From NCBI GenBank assembly GCA_027186245.1, contig CP114485.1:10010001-10074000 (forward strand): a stretch of 64,000 nt of DNA. Direction: 5' to 3'. Positions within the stretch are counted from its first letter, which is position 1. Each line of letters starts with the position of its first letter. Under the pieces are notes generated by a model. That model ran no database searches, had not been told where the DNA came from, and saw only the letters and a list, made by a program, of their open reading frames with translations. The translations under genes were made by a program, and so were the position numbers. Source of the DNA: Coriaria nepalensis (Eukaryota > Streptophyta > Magnoliopsida > Cucurbitales > Coriariaceae). This document shows positions 12,594 through 25,099 of the stretch, piece after piece.

Positions 12594-13062
12594 TAGATCT
12601 TTTATCTTAGACTCTAAAATTTAAACCTTTCATCTTAAACCTTAAAATTTAAATCTTTCATATTAAATTCTAAACCTTAGATCTTTCATCTCAAACTATA
12701 AAAGTTGAATATTTCATCTTAAATCCTAAGCCTTAGATCTTTTATATTAAACCCTAAAACTTAGATCTTTCATCTCAAACCATAAAACTTAAAAATTTCA
12801 TCATAAATCATGAAGCTAAACCTAAGATATTTCATCTCAAAACATAAGTCTTAAATCTTTCATCTTAAACCCTAAAACTTAAAACTTTCATCTTAAACCC
12901 TAAAACATAAATCTTTCTGATTAAATTATAAAGTTTAAACCTTTCATATTAAATCCTATATGTTAAATCTTTCCTATTAAATCGTAAACCTTGGGTCTCT
13001 CATCTCAAATCCTAAACCTAAGATCTTTCATCTCAAACCATAAGTCTTAAACCTTTCATTGA
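12590..13062. repeat. Degenerate telomere-like minisatellite, array 2
   Basis: About 16 imperfect ~28-bp units (type TTTCATCTTAAACCCTAAAA, CTTAAATC). Some units keep an exact AAACCCTAAA and others drift to AAACCATAAA or AAATCCTAAA. It starts where the LTR-like segment appears to end and repeats the unit of 10375-10530. Confidence 0.65.
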
Positions 13063-13290
13063 CTTCAAACACCATGTTTTCAAATTTGGAGCGCTCGATA
13101 GCTCTTTTCAAACCCATCGAATCATTAAGATTTTAGGTTGCTGACTCCAAACTCTCTATTATTTAATCTCGAGCTCAATGGGCACTTCCCAGACCCATCG
13201 ATCCCTCAAGATTTGAGGTTAGTGAATTCAAACTCTCTGTTTTTTAATCTTGATAGACACTTCCCAAGCCCATCAAGCACTCATTTCGAT
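13063..13290. repeat. ~90-bp imperfect repeat, two to three copies
   Basis: The phrases CCCATCGA, TCAAGATTTGAGGTT and AACTCTCTGTTTTTTAATCT recur with about 90-100 bp spacing. Function unknown. Confidence 0.4.
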
Positions 13291-15400
13291 GAAAGAACAT
13301 TTTAAACAATCTCAATATTAATAAAAAAATTAAAAAAAAACCCATCATTAAATTAAGTAACTTAATAAATAAAATTAAGGTGAAGTTTGATTATATTACA
13401 TTAAAATGTGACTACATCAAAATCATAAAAATAAAAAGATTACATTAAATCGGATCACTTTGATTGAGTTCTCGAGGGGCTGTGGGTGGTGGGTGGTGGA
13501 TGAACTAGGTTATTTCTTATATATAATAGGGAAGACAACAATTTACTACATGACTTGTACGTCAATTAATTTTAAATTCATTACAATCTACATTGATTAA
13601 ATCATAGAAAACTTCTAATAGCAGAGTATACGTGACATTAGATTCGACCGAAGCTCTAGTTGATCTCTCTATACTGTCAATGCCAATACCAAAAATTCTC
13701 TTTTTCACTTGGGTTCACATTCTCTTTCCATTCATCATCGAAGCATATCATTATGAAAAAGGTTTTCATTTCTATAGAAGGAAAAAACAAAAAGGAAATC
13801 AATAATCTTTATTTAAAAAATGAAGGAAATGAATTAAACATTGATACTTGATGGTTCAAAAGTTTCAGTAATACTCAATTGCTTGAAACCTTACATCTCT
13901 CGAGCCATCAAGCAATCGAGCGTTGAACTACTCAAGATCTGCATCTCAAACTCAAAAGTTCCAAAAAACCATTAAAGACATCAAATTTCACTTTTCCTTT
14001 GTAGAACGAACAAAAGCTCAATACAAAGATAAATCAACATTTTCGATTATGATTATATATCCATCAACGATTGAAAAAGAAATTAATGAAAAAATCTTCA
14101 AACATGCCGACTTTTTTGAAGTTTGCAAAGGAATGACTAAGGAGAAAAGTGAAGATCAAAGAACGGATTAAAAGTGATAGACGAGTAAGATTGGATTGAA
14201 AATGAGCAATGATTTCAATTTCTAGGGTTTATTTTTTTGGCAGCTTACTTTTCGCTTCGAAGGATGGTGAAGGAGGGTGGTGAGGGTATTTTCGTAATTT
14301 CATATATAGAAGAGATGATGATATTTCGGTAATTTCAGGTTTTTATCAGTTTTTTTAATTAATAAGAAAAAAAGAAAACCACTTATGCAAGGAAGTTTTT
14401 TTTTTTGTGGGTTAGGCTTTTAAAAACCTATTATTAGAAGTTCTATTTAGCTAACTAACATTTGATTATATCTGTATTTTAATTCAGCACATGGAAAGTA
14501 CTCTGAAACTCTCATCGGTTTGCTAAAGAAACAAAAAGATGAGATAAGATGAGAAAATGAGACTTCTTATCGTCTTCTATCATTGAGTTTTGGTAAGAGT
14601 TTGTAACTTGTACAGACAACTTCAGATTGAAGTATTAGAGTTCAAACTGAAGTTTGGAATTTGGTACCAAATGAAATATGTCGAGATTGAGATTTGGATT
14701 GTGGCCTATTTTTCCATGGTTTTAGGTTGCGATATTGTCTTCTAAAACTGAAGTATTAGGTTGCGATATTCATTAATTTTAGCTCATAAGACGAGTCTCC
14801 AAAACATTTGACTGGTATCACCGCGGGTACTCAGTTTAGATAGCTGCTATATATCTCAAACAAACATCTTGATAAGAGCCAAGTGCTAGCATTCTTTCAG
14901 TGTAAATCGTACCGATTAGATGGAGAATAATGGAGAATATAAGGATGGAAAGAGAGTGAGAAGGGTACCACTTCATGAAATCCATTAGAAAGAGTTAACT
15001 ATCAAGAGTTGATACATTTGCTTGCTCATTTTGGAGACCACCTTAAAAGCTTCCGAGGTATAAAAGTAGACCTCGTTAGTGTACTAGTTCCAGAAAACCA
15101 GACAGCCTGAGCTATCCGAATTAGACAATTTATTAGGGTTGGATGAATTTTAATAGGGTTGGTGATTGCGGCTCTCAATTCATTTCGGATCATAGAACAA
15201 GAATGCATTTAGAAATGATTACGGTGATCCTTTCCTCTATCTAGATTGTATTCTTTCTTACGAAGGTTTTTAGTCAGAAAAAGTACGGGAAAAAACTAGG
15301 ATCGTTGTGAGAGATCTCACCACATGAAAAATCTAAAAATGGTGAACATAATATAGCAGAAAACGAACAACGATGAGTCAAACACTCACTTTAAGCATAA
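13291..15400. other. Intergenic region, no gene recognised
   Basis: AT-rich DNA with short open frames (for example 13660-13851 and 13923-14171) that match no family I know and lack sensible gene structure. No RNA gene, transposon end or regulatory motif could be supported. The last few hundred bases lie downstream of the minus-strand eEF1A gene and may include its 3' flank. Confidence 0.5.
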
Positions 15401-15759
15401 AAAAGTTGGTAATACACACTTCAGAAAACAAGTTCAGATAAGTATAAGTTTGTGAGCCACTTTTACAACCAACAAAAGTAGCTCGACACTAGACATAGCA
15501 AACCATAAAATGGTACTAAATAATAGTACCAAGAGACAGTTGACCCACTACTGTTGTGCCACCGCCTGTCAAGCACCCAGTTCTGTGACTGAGAACCCAA
15601 GTAACCTAACAGCTGAGGCAAAACAGTATAAAAACCCAAACAGTTCTGAGAAGACACCAAGACTGGCCAGAAAACAACATAATTTTCCTGACAATTACAA
15701 TAATTATTAGATGGAACTAAAGACTTCACAGCAGAAGTGTGAGGATGGACCTGAAGGAT
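15400..15759 (-). other. 3'UTR region of eEF1A
   Basis: Immediately downstream of the eEF1A stop codon on the minus strand. It is T-rich when read on that strand and contains no conserved frame. The poly(A) site was not placed. Confidence 0.5.
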
Positions 15760-17186
15760 TCACTTCTTCTTGGCAGCAGACTTAGTGACCTTAGCACCAG
15801 ATGGCTCCTTCTTCTCGACACTCTTGATCACACCCACAGCCACAGTCTGACGCATGTCCCTGACAGCAAAACGGCCAAGAGGTGGGTACTCTGAGAAAGT
15901 CTCAACAACCATGGGCTTGGTCGGAATCATCTTAACCATTCCAGAATCACCGTTCTTCAAGAACTTGGGCTCCTTCTCAAGCTCCTTTCCGGACCGTCTG
16001 TCAATCTTGGTCAAGATCTCAGCAAACTTGACAGCAATGTGGCAGGTGTGGCAATCCAGCACTGGAGCATACCCATTTCCGATCTGACCAGGGTGGTTCA
16101 TGATGATGACCTGAGAGGTGAAGTTAGCTGCCTCCTTGGCCGGATCATCCTTGGAGTTGGAAGCAACGAAACCACGCTTGAGATCCTTAACAGCAACGTT
16201 CTTGACGTTGAATCCAACATTGTCTCCTGGAAGAGCCTCTAGGAGAGCTTCATGGTGCATCTCAACAGACTTGACCTCAGTGGTCAACCCAGTTGGGCCA
16301 AAAGTGACAACCATACCAGGTTTGATGACACCAGTCTCGACCCGTCCCACTGGTACAGTTCCAATACCACCGATCTTGTAGACATCCTGAAGTGGGAGAC
16401 GGAGGGGCTTGTCTGAGGGCCTCTTGGGTTCATTGATCTGGTCAAGGGCGTCAAGAAGGGTGGGACCCTTGTACCAATCAAGGTTGGTTGATCTTTCAAT
16501 CATGTTATCTCCCTCAAAACCAGAGATTGGGACAAATGGAACTTTGTCAGGATTGTAACCGACCTTCTTCAGATACGAAGAGACTTCCTTCACGATTTCA
16601 TCGTATCTTGCCTTGGAGTACTTGGGGGTGGTAGCATCCATCTAAAGACAAGAATTCATAGCATTATAACAAGCTAGATATATATATAATAACAAATAGG
16701 ATTTCACAATTGTAGAAAGCTAACCTTGTTACAACAGCAAATCATCTGCCTCACTCCAAGGGTGAAAGCAAGCAAGGCATGCTCACGGGTCTGACCATCC
16801 TTGGAGATACCAGCTTCAAAACCACCAGTGGTGGAGTCAATGATGAGGACAGCACAATCGGCCTGTGAGGTTCCAGTAATCATGTTCTTGATGAAATCTC
16901 TGTGTCCAGGAGCATCAATGACAGTGCAGTAGTACTTGGTAGTCTCAAATTTCCACAACGCAATATCGATGGTAATGCCACGTTCACGCTCGGCCTTGAG
17001 CTTGTCCAACACCCATGCATACTTGAATGACCTCTTATTCATTTCAGCAGCCTCCTTCTCGAATCTCTCAATGACACGCTTGTCAATACCTCCTAGCTTG
17101 TAGATCAAGTGACCAGTAGTGGTAGACTTGCCAGAGTCAACATGGCCAATGACCACGATGTTGATGTGAACCTTTTCCTTACCCAT
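15760..17186 (-). CDS. EF1A: Translation elongation factor eEF1A
   Basis: GTPase that delivers aminoacyl-tRNA to the ribosomal A site in the cytosol. Two coding exons on the minus strand, 17186-16725 and 16641-15760, joined by a GT-AG intron, give 447 residues, the normal plant length, ending in the usual lysine-rich tail SAAKKK. GTPase motifs are intact: G1 GHVDSGKS, G3 DAPGHRDF, and G4 NKMD, which is split by the intron as NK | MD. The beta-barrel domains follow ([20 protein letters not shown]). The ATG is the family start [10 protein letters not shown] 5'UTR intron lies just upstream. The codons are intact and GC-richer than the flanking DNA, fitting a highly expressed gene. A decayed second copy lies about 10 kb away on the other strand. 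Confidence 0.97.
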
Positions 17187-17800
17187 CTTGATTCCTAACA
17201 GTTGCTATAAATGATAAGACATCAAACATAAAATATAAATCATAAATTGAATATCCAACACCAAATCCCCTCATTCCAAATTACAGTGAGAAAATGCAAA
17301 AAACTAGACCAAACATATACAGAACAAAAGCTTTGGTTCATTCTACCAATTCAGACTCATTTTTCCAATAACTATTAAATATTATTTTTCAAAATATATA
17401 TGCTAAATATCAACTGCTTCTATAAGCTAAAAATTTAAATTCGAAACGATTCTAGCTCACAAGAGAAAACAGATTCAAAGAAACGATATGAAGTCCCTAA
17501 CTTAGAAAAGAAGAAGACCATGTAAATATAACTTGATTCACAATTTTTCTTGATCAATAACGATACAGACATACATAACGAATCGCATTTAAAAACAAGT
17601 AACAACAAAATGAATAAGAAAAAGAAAAGGATCAAGATCTACAGAACGAAACGGAAATAAATCCAGATCAGGTTGCTCACCTTAGAAGATCAAACCCTAG
17701 CCGCAAGCAGAGAGAGCAGGGCCGTAGTAAAGAAATGAAGGCGATTATGAGAAATGAGGTGCTTGAAGCTTCTTACTTAGAGACCCGTGAGTGGATTAGG
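17187..17800 (-). promoter_or_regulatory. eEF1A 5'UTR with leader intron
   Basis: On the minus strand a donor CTAAG|GTGAGC at 17681/17680 and an acceptor TGTTAG|GAATC at 17195/17194 define a leader intron of about 486 bp that ends eight bases before the ATG. A leader intron here is typical of plant eEF1A genes and is known to raise expression in that family. The first noncoding exon lies at about 17681-17800; its start is not determined. Confidence 0.75.
17692..17699 (+). promoter_or_regulatory. telo box AAACCCTA
   Basis: AAACCCTA in the first noncoding exon of eEF1A. Telo boxes near the start site are a known feature of plant translation genes including eEF1A. It is a short motif, but the position fits. 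Confidence 0.5.
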
Positions 17801-17828
17801 GCTTCATACGGGGTTTTAGGACATGCGA

Positions 17829-17844
17829 TTACCTAAATACCCTT
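17829..17844 (-). promoter_or_regulatory. tef box upstream of eEF1A
   Basis: The minus strand reads AAGGGTATTTAGGTAA, an exact match to the plant tef1 box consensus ARGGRYANNNNNGTAA. The motif is known to activate plant eEF1A promoters in dividing cells. It sits just upstream of the inferred first exon. Confidence 0.75.
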
Positions 17845-17849
17845 CAGTA

Positions 17850-18840
17850 TTAATTATTCTAAATTAAATATATTTAATTGACCAAACTAAAAATCGCCGT
17901 TGGATTTGCGCAGAAGTCGTCTGTTTCGTTGATAACGGTGATCGGGCTCCGCATGTTGGGGTTGTAGTTTAATTTCTAAAACTAAAGGGGCTACAACCTT
18001 TATATAGTGATACTTGGAGTGAAAGAAAGGTCCGAGAAAATATTCCATGTAATTAGACTTGACCTATTTCAGTATATTTTACGGTCCAAGATTATTATAT
18101 GAGAAAAAAATTAATCATCATCATCCAATTAAACAAGTTAAGTTTGGTATTTTAAATATATTGATGTCACCTTATTATATTTAATAAATTTAGATAGTCA
18201 TGATTAATTTTTTTTCTTATATAATAAGATTTTGACTATAAATTATACCAAAATGCACTCCAAGCCAAATTGAATGAAATATTTATTCAGTCTTAAATAT
18301 TAACTCTTCATTATAAATTAAAATAAATAAGTTTAAACAAATCATTATAAAATATGTATATATATATATATATAAAAGAAATTATTGTACCAAATATAAT
18401 TGATATATTTTTTAAGGAGAAATTAGGATAAATTCTCCAAATTTTGAAATAATTATAATAAATATTTTAAATTTTTATAATTACAATGAACATAATGTTT
18501 AAAACTTTAATTATAATCAATTTTTTGATTCCGACTAAATTATCTAAAACTCTCAATTTTATTATAAATTATGTATTTTTTTTTTATTTTTCACACCTAA
18601 AATTTTATTTTTATATTATTTAATCTATTTTATTATTTTAAATCAATCTTTCATCTCTACACCCATTCACCGCCACTTCGTTGCTGATGACCATCGCCAT
18701 AAATGTTCTAAAAATCTAAAATAGACAAACTAAAATTTATATTTATTTTTAAATTAATCTTGGAATGGTGGGAACCCATTTTTGAAACTTGTTGTAAATC
18801 AAGAAAGAGAAATTTTCTGGTGGAAAAAGATGATAGTAAG
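17850..18840. other. AT-rich intergenic region, no gene recognised
   Basis: Very AT-rich with a short TA run at about 18356-18374. Beyond the eEF1A promoter nothing could be identified. Confidence 0.5.
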
Positions 18841-18849
18841 GTTATATGG

Positions 18850-21800
18850 CACAGGTTTTTACATATTTTTAAGTCCATTCATTAAAATTGATCTAATGGT
18901 GAGCATTCAATAATTACAAGTTAATGTTGAATGATTTCAACATAATAGATGTATCTACTAGATGATCACATTTATGTCTATTATCAACTCATGGCTTGAA
19001 AATTGTGAGATTGTTTGCTCAAATTATATTCTTAAGAGCACAAAGACTAGTAATTTAGATAATGCCGATAAATTTACATCTCAAGCTTTTTTATATGTTA
19101 ATGAGTTTAGATATTAAATAATTGGTAGCTCATCTACATACACAAAATAATCTAGTAGAATTATTCATGAAACGACTTCAATTAATGGCTAGATCACTCT
19201 TTTTTAGAACAAAACTCACTATTTCTATATAGAGACATACTATCTTGCATGCATCAACACTTATATGCATCAAGCCCACAAGTTATCTTAGATTCTCCCA
19301 TTTACAATTGGCTTTTAGTTAGGAATCAAATATCTCATAAATAAAAATACTTTATGTGTGGTATATACTCTACCACAATGCACTTAAATATATCCTTAAA
19401 GCAGGTTAGGAATATATATTGTGTATGACTATCATTTGATAATTAAATTATTGATTGAAAATATTTTCCTACAAAGACAAATATTTATTGATTACTATTT
19501 TAATTAAACAGGTGTTCAAACATTAGGGGTAGAAAATAAGAAGTTAGAAAAAAAACTTACATAATATTAATTATCATAACTTGATATTCACGTAAACTAT
19601 CGCGAACAAGAAGTTCAAAAGATAACTTATAGCAAATCAAATGCCAGATGCATTTACTAGCCATAAAATTGTAACCAAATCATGAAGTATACTTACTGCA
19701 AATACATCAACTTGAATTAATATCCTAGAAGAATAATATATTAGTATTTTGGAAAATTAATATAAGACACGCTTGAAGCGTGGTAGACGAATTAGTTTTG
19801 AAGAAAAATTCATCAAAAAATAAAAGTATTAGATATCCAAATTATGGAGGCAGGTAATCATGAATGAACCATAAACATAACAAATCATAAGATCCCATAA
19901 GAGATTTAAGTACCTGAAAATTATAAAGATAAAGAGATCTCAATAAGTTATGTTATTTCAAGGAAAAGATAGAACTAAAAAATATTAGTTGTCGACAACA
20001 ATTTTGCATATAATATATCGCTTAATAGTATGACAAAGAAAAGTAAAGATCTTGAGCAAAATTAGTCGAATAATATTGACTTAAGAAGGAATTGGCCGAT
20101 ATAAAAATATATAATTTCATCATAATTGAACTCAATATAAAATGTGAGATATTTCTGGACATATAGTCCGAACACTTGAATGTGTAAAACTAGTAAGATG
20201 CAAAAGCATATTTTTATGAAAAAGAAATTAGTAAACATTGAACTTGTAAAATATAAATGACTTGTGGCAGGCCTGTTGTCAAAATACATGATATTAATTA
20301 TGAAGATACATATCTCTTGTAGTGGATTTAAGTAATTTTCAGTATCTTATTAGTTTGGAGAGACGTGAAAGACTCAACATTTGTTTCATGGATATAACTA
20401 TGGCTTATTTATATGGCTTGCATAAAAATGATAATATTATGAAAATCCCTAAAGTATTTAATATGTCTGAAACATGTAATTCAATATTTGAGAATATTAT
20501 TATATTTGTATCTCCATATTGCTAAAGTTAATTTGACGGATGTAATATAAACATCTTAGTAAATATATGATTATAAAATAATTTTATTTGCTAATAATGA
20601 TATTAATTTGTAATGTATGCCGATGACGTTAATATTATTGGAGTTCCTAAAGAACTTTCAAACTTAGCAGATTTCATAAAGAAAGATTTTGAGATGAAAA
20701 ATCTTTGAAAGAAAAAATTGTATCGAACTAGAGAGAGCATATTTACTCAATGAGATTCATATTCACCAATCAACTTATATAAAAGAGATCATAAAACGAT
20801 TTCACATGGAAAATTACATCCATTGATTCTTTTGATGGTTGTTCGGTTGCTTGATGTGAATAAAAACATTTTCAAACTCGAGAAGATAACGAAGAAGTAC
20901 TTGGTTATGAAGTACTATACTTAGTGCAATAGATGGATTAATGTATCTTATTAATGATACACGACTTGATATTGCCATTCTTTGTAAATTTGTTAGCAAG
21001 ATCTTATTTCTCTCTAATAGGAAGATATTGGAATGAAATATTTTGTTACCTTCAAGATCAAAACTAGTTAGTTATGCAAATGTTGTGTACTTATTTAATC
21101 TACATAAACCTAAATCTCAAACAAACTACTTATTTCCTAGTGGTGAAATAATTATACCATGGCTCCATGAAAGCAAGTCATTTCTAGTAATTAATGAAAG
21201 AAAATCGATAATATATTTAGTTAGGATTGTTTATCAGCATATCCAAGAGACATGTGGATTGCCTTTTAAAAAAAAATAGCCAATAACACTATATGAGGAA
21301 AATATTAAAGACATATCCATACGATTGAGTCATTGGGTTTCCGAAATTAAACTAAAATATTAAGCATAACAAACATTTTGTCCATAGACCTCTTTTAAGG
21401 ATTCCAATCTGTAAAAAGGGTAACAGAGGCGTGCAAAGGTTTCCTCGGGCCAGACGGGATCGAACATCAACTGCAACGATTCGATAATGAAGTTAGTAAT
21501 ATTATCCGTGAACGTATTGAGCAATACAATCGAGAACAAAAAGCATCTTATGTGGCTCAAGTAGTGACTTGAACATAACTTATTTCACAAAAGTTATTTT
21601 TCTCTTATGATCTTCAAAAGCAAGGTGTTATTGAAGTTTAATAGATTTGTCCAAGTGATAATGTTTACCCAATGCAACAGTTCAAGTGATAATGTTTACC
21701 CAATGCAGCATTTGAAAAGTTAGTGCATAAATTTATGTGCATTGAATCAAAGATCTTGACTGATGTTCTATCAGGGGGAGTTAGTACATGTCGTACTCTT

Positions 21801-22329
21801 TTTTATTTACCATGGTTTTTTCCCATGGGCTTTTCCTAGTAAAGGTTTTAATGAAGTAACTTTCTCGTATTATGAACATCCATTATGGGGAGTAAATATG
21901 CATTTGACTTTTTTTTTTCCTTCACTAAGATTTTACCCCACTGAATTTTTCTAGTAAGTAAGACTTTTAATGAGCAACTTTGTCAAGCATGCCTCTGAAA
22001 ATATATGTAAGTAGAACAAACTAGAAACAAACCATGCTTCTTAATTGAATATTTATATTTATGTCCATGTTATGAATAGTATAAGTGAATGTCCATTTGG
22101 AGACTATAACTCCTACTAAATACCATCACTTTAAGTTACACAATTCTACAACACCTAGTAGATTAATTCTATAAGTTATTTGTATTAACTAGGTTTTTTT
22201 ATTGTTCTTATAACTTATGATGGTAGATGACCTATAAATAGAGGCTTTGTTAAGAGTTTCAAGACACAACAAGAATAAAATATCCGCTTCTCTTTACTTT
22301 CTCCCTTGTTCTCTCTTTTATTTTACATC
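18850..22329 (+). mobile_element. Wrecked Ty1/copia retrotransposon with 3' LTR
   Basis: Many stops and frameshifts, but ordered copia landmarks remain. An integrase C-terminal stretch lies at about 19130-19330 (HTQNNLVELFMKRLQLMARS). The pre-RT region is at about 19890-20270. Reverse transcriptase remains are at 20384-20416 (MDITMAYLYGL) and 20613-20700 (YADD, then IIGVPKELSN). The stretch after RT is at 20815-20990. RNase H debris at about 21160-21260 ends in HIQETCGL. A polypurine tract (CAGGGGGAG) precedes an LTR of about 540 bp (21789-22329) with a TATA-like CCTATAAATAGAGG at about 22230. No 5' LTR or gag was found, so it is truncated and dead. Organelle-like DNA sits inside at 21405-21541. 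Confidence 0.8.
21405..21541 (+). other. Organelle-derived DNA mosaic (large-subunit rRNA piece plus plastid atpA piece)
   Basis: 21405-21460 resembles a conserved segment of organelle 23S/26S rRNA (GGTAACAGAGGCGTGCAAAG then GTTTCCTCGGGCC). Directly after it, 21480-21541 encodes SNIIRERIEQYNRE, the N-terminal signature of the plastid ATP synthase alpha subunit. These two genes are not neighbours in plastid genomes, so the piece is a joined mosaic. Identification is from memory, without a database search. Confidence 0.65.
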
Positions 22330-23110
22330 AATCCAATATTAGTAAAAATGATATAAATACATATCCTTCATGAAAAGAAAAAAAAAAAAAAATTCATATA
22401 AAAATCTAGGACAACATAATATAAAAGATAGACAACCAATTAAATTCAGGTATCTAATTTCTTGTTCATGAAAAATAGATATGTTGTCCATACCAAGTAG
22501 TCATGCTTAAAGTTTTCTTTCCTTTTCTCTTTTTATCGTGACTGTATATTTTGGTATTTGCGAGTCTTTGACTTCTCTAAGTGGAGGCTCACAAACTTTT
22601 TCATGATATGTTAAGATATGATATACAACATGAGTACTAGTGAGTTCCTTAATATTCATACCCTTCCTATCATTTTCAATGAGTTCTAATGCTTCCTACA
22701 ACTTGTTTTTCACAATTTTGGTCCTATCATCATCCCATGAAGCTTTTATAAAAATTTACAATTTGTTGTGGGGTCCACCTGCTAGCGAAATGTAGAATAT
22801 ATTCGGTCACATAGATAAGGACAGATGATTTCAATTAAAATTATATTTTGAAAAATTTGACTTCGTGGAGAATTTGATTTGTTAATTAGGAAAATATTAA
22901 ATTGACTAAATAAATTTGTTAAATAGGGATTTAATAAATATTAAGTCAAATAATATTTTTTGTGTCAAAAAGAAAATACGGTTGGACTTATAGAGTTAAT
23001 GGACCAAACCAAACCGGGCTACTGAGCCAAGGGCCAAATTGTGTCTAAATTTTATCGGGTAAAATTAGACGAATAATTTAGAATATTAGATATTAAATGG
23101 TTACTATACC
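22330..23110. other. AT-rich spacer between retroelement relics
   Basis: No gene, RNA or transposon end recognised. Includes an A-run at about 22380-22391. Confidence 0.45.
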
Positions 23111-23129
23111 CTATTCACATCGGTTACTA

Positions 23130-23670
23130 TACCTATATTGTTTGCTTGTGTTGGGAGATATGCAAGGAAAGGTGCAAAGTTATCTTTGGTAAAAATGTTC
23201 TCGATACTTTATCAATTATTTTTGGAGATCACTCTTTTTTGGGTAAATATTCACTCTACTTTTGGCCTTGTCCAAAAGCAGGCTTCTTGAAAATTAACTG
23301 TGATGCTTCATTGTGTGCTTCCTCTGAGTTAGTTTCTTTTGGTGTTGTTGTGAGAGATTCTATTGGTAGGTAGATATATGGAATTGGTAGCTCTTTCAGT
23401 TCTTCCTCTTTTGCCATGGCAGATAAAGTAGCTCTTAAGGAAAGTTGTTATTTTGCTTAAAATAAGGGTAATAAAAATGTGGTTTTTGAGAAGGGTGCCT
23501 CTATGATTTACTCTTTAGAGATCCTTGGTGCTGGAAAAAAGTATAATTGGAAGCTAGCCTCGATTTTAGTAGATATTAAAATTTTTCTTCAGGTGTGTGA
23601 GCCCCTCACGTTTAACCAATCGAACAATCAACTAATTTTTTCGGGGACTGTGTGGCTTCCTTGATTGCTT
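23130..23670 (+). pseudogene. LINE-type RNase H domain relic
   Basis: The frame CWEICKERCKVIF, then GFLKINCDASL, then SFGVVVRDSIGR is the plant non-LTR retrotransposon-type RNase H seen at the C-terminus of many plant LINEs. It breaks at a stop near 23371 and continues in decayed form to about 23660 with VVFEKGAS. No intact reverse transcriptase lies upstream, so only the 3' end survives. A domesticated RNase H-like gene is unlikely given the stops. Confidence 0.7.
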
Positions 23671-25090
23671 CGGGGATGAGCCTAGATAATGGTTGAGTGT
23701 TTTCACCTCCACCCCTATTGATGGTAATATTGGATTTTGATGGTTTTTCCTTTTTAAGGCTCTTTCACGGTTTCCCAGAGTTAAAGCTTGAAGGTATTTG
23801 AGTTTTGCTAAATTTAGTCATACTTCGTTTATTTTTGTATTTTTTAGGGTTTCTTTTCTTGTTTTATTTGATTCTTTGTGGGCTGAGGCCTACTTCATTT
23901 TAGGTTTTGTCTTGTCTTATTTTCTTTTATTTCTTTTGAGTGGGCTCATTGGGCCGAGCCTTTTTTTTTGTTTTTTTTTTTCGATTTTTTTTCATTTTGG
24001 TTTATTTATTTATTTTGGTTTTATTATTGTGCTCATTTTTTTCTTTTTAGGCTGAAGGGTTTTTTTTCATGGGCTCGTCCTTCTTTCGTTTGTGCAATGA
24101 AGCTCTATTGGCAAAAAAAAGGTGCTATAAAGCAAAAGAGAATGTCCTCTTCTTTGGCCTTTTATTACACCTCATGATTATTAAATGCACAAGGGTCATT
24201 ATAGTAAAAGTAAATGACAAAATATTGCGCAAATGTGTGTGCATGACAGGCACATCCACCGAACCAAATGAAGCTTGTAAATGTCATATTCATCCTTGAA
24301 TATCCAATGGTGGAGAGGGAAACCCAAACTACAAACCTTACGCATCTCCTCTCCTCCCCTCTTTATAGTGAGCTCTCTCTTTAACTCAATGTAACTCCAT
24401 TTTCATTTATGTCGCTCTAAAAATCCACTTCTTCACTTAGCGAGAGAGACTCATTCTTGAGTCACATAATTTTTCTCTTGCCTCAAGTTCTGATTTCTAT
24501 TCCTCATGATGTGTAACCATTTTGGATTCTGTTGACTTATGGGTTTTCATATTATGTTTCATCAATTAGATCTATGCATGCTTGGATATGGCTACTTCTT
24601 GCATGTTTTGTAATTTAGTTTTTATTTTTTGTATTATGTTGCGTGAGAAAGTGAAAATACTTTTGCATACACAAAATATGTAATTTATGTATCTTTTTCT
24701 TCTATGTTTGAAATCTTTCATTTTCAGTAGATGGATTTGCTAGTAAATACCTCATTTGATGTTGATTTTTGGAAGTCAAATACTTTGTTATACCCAAAAG
24801 TTGTTCGACCGAAAGACTTTAACCCTTTTATTTTGATGGGTTATTAGACCTTTTCATGAATTGTACTTCACTGTCAAGGATTAAATAATTATTTATTTAT
24901 GTTAATTGTTCTACGTGAACTCCAAAAAACTTGCATTTGGATTTTCATTTGTGTTAATTACAATTGGAGCACTCTCTAGAAAGAGATCGTTAGACATGTG
25001 GAAATTTGAATTGTCATTATGCATCCTACATCCTGCTTGTGAAGTTATATTATAGTGTTATTGATGTCGAAATTATCATTTTGTCAAATG
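23671..25090. other. Low-complexity T-rich and AT-rich DNA
   Basis: T-rich runs at 23800-24060 yield open frames of hydrophobic residues that are compositional artefacts. The T-rich stretch may be the tail region of the LINE relic upstream. No gene recognised. Confidence 0.45.
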
Positions 25091-25099
25091 TCGAATGAT

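Noticed and set aside
13660..14171. Two short frames upstream of the eEF1A 3' side as possible small genes
   Set aside because: No known domain, no splice structure and no shared features; the length is within chance for this base composition.
15026..15208. Minus-strand frame with a possible organelle look
   Set aside because: I could not tie it to any plastid or mitochondrial gene, and its residues match no family I know.
23798..24177. Small hydrophobic open frames suggesting membrane peptides
   Set aside because: The DNA is a run of T-rich low complexity; phenylalanine and leucine arise from composition alone.
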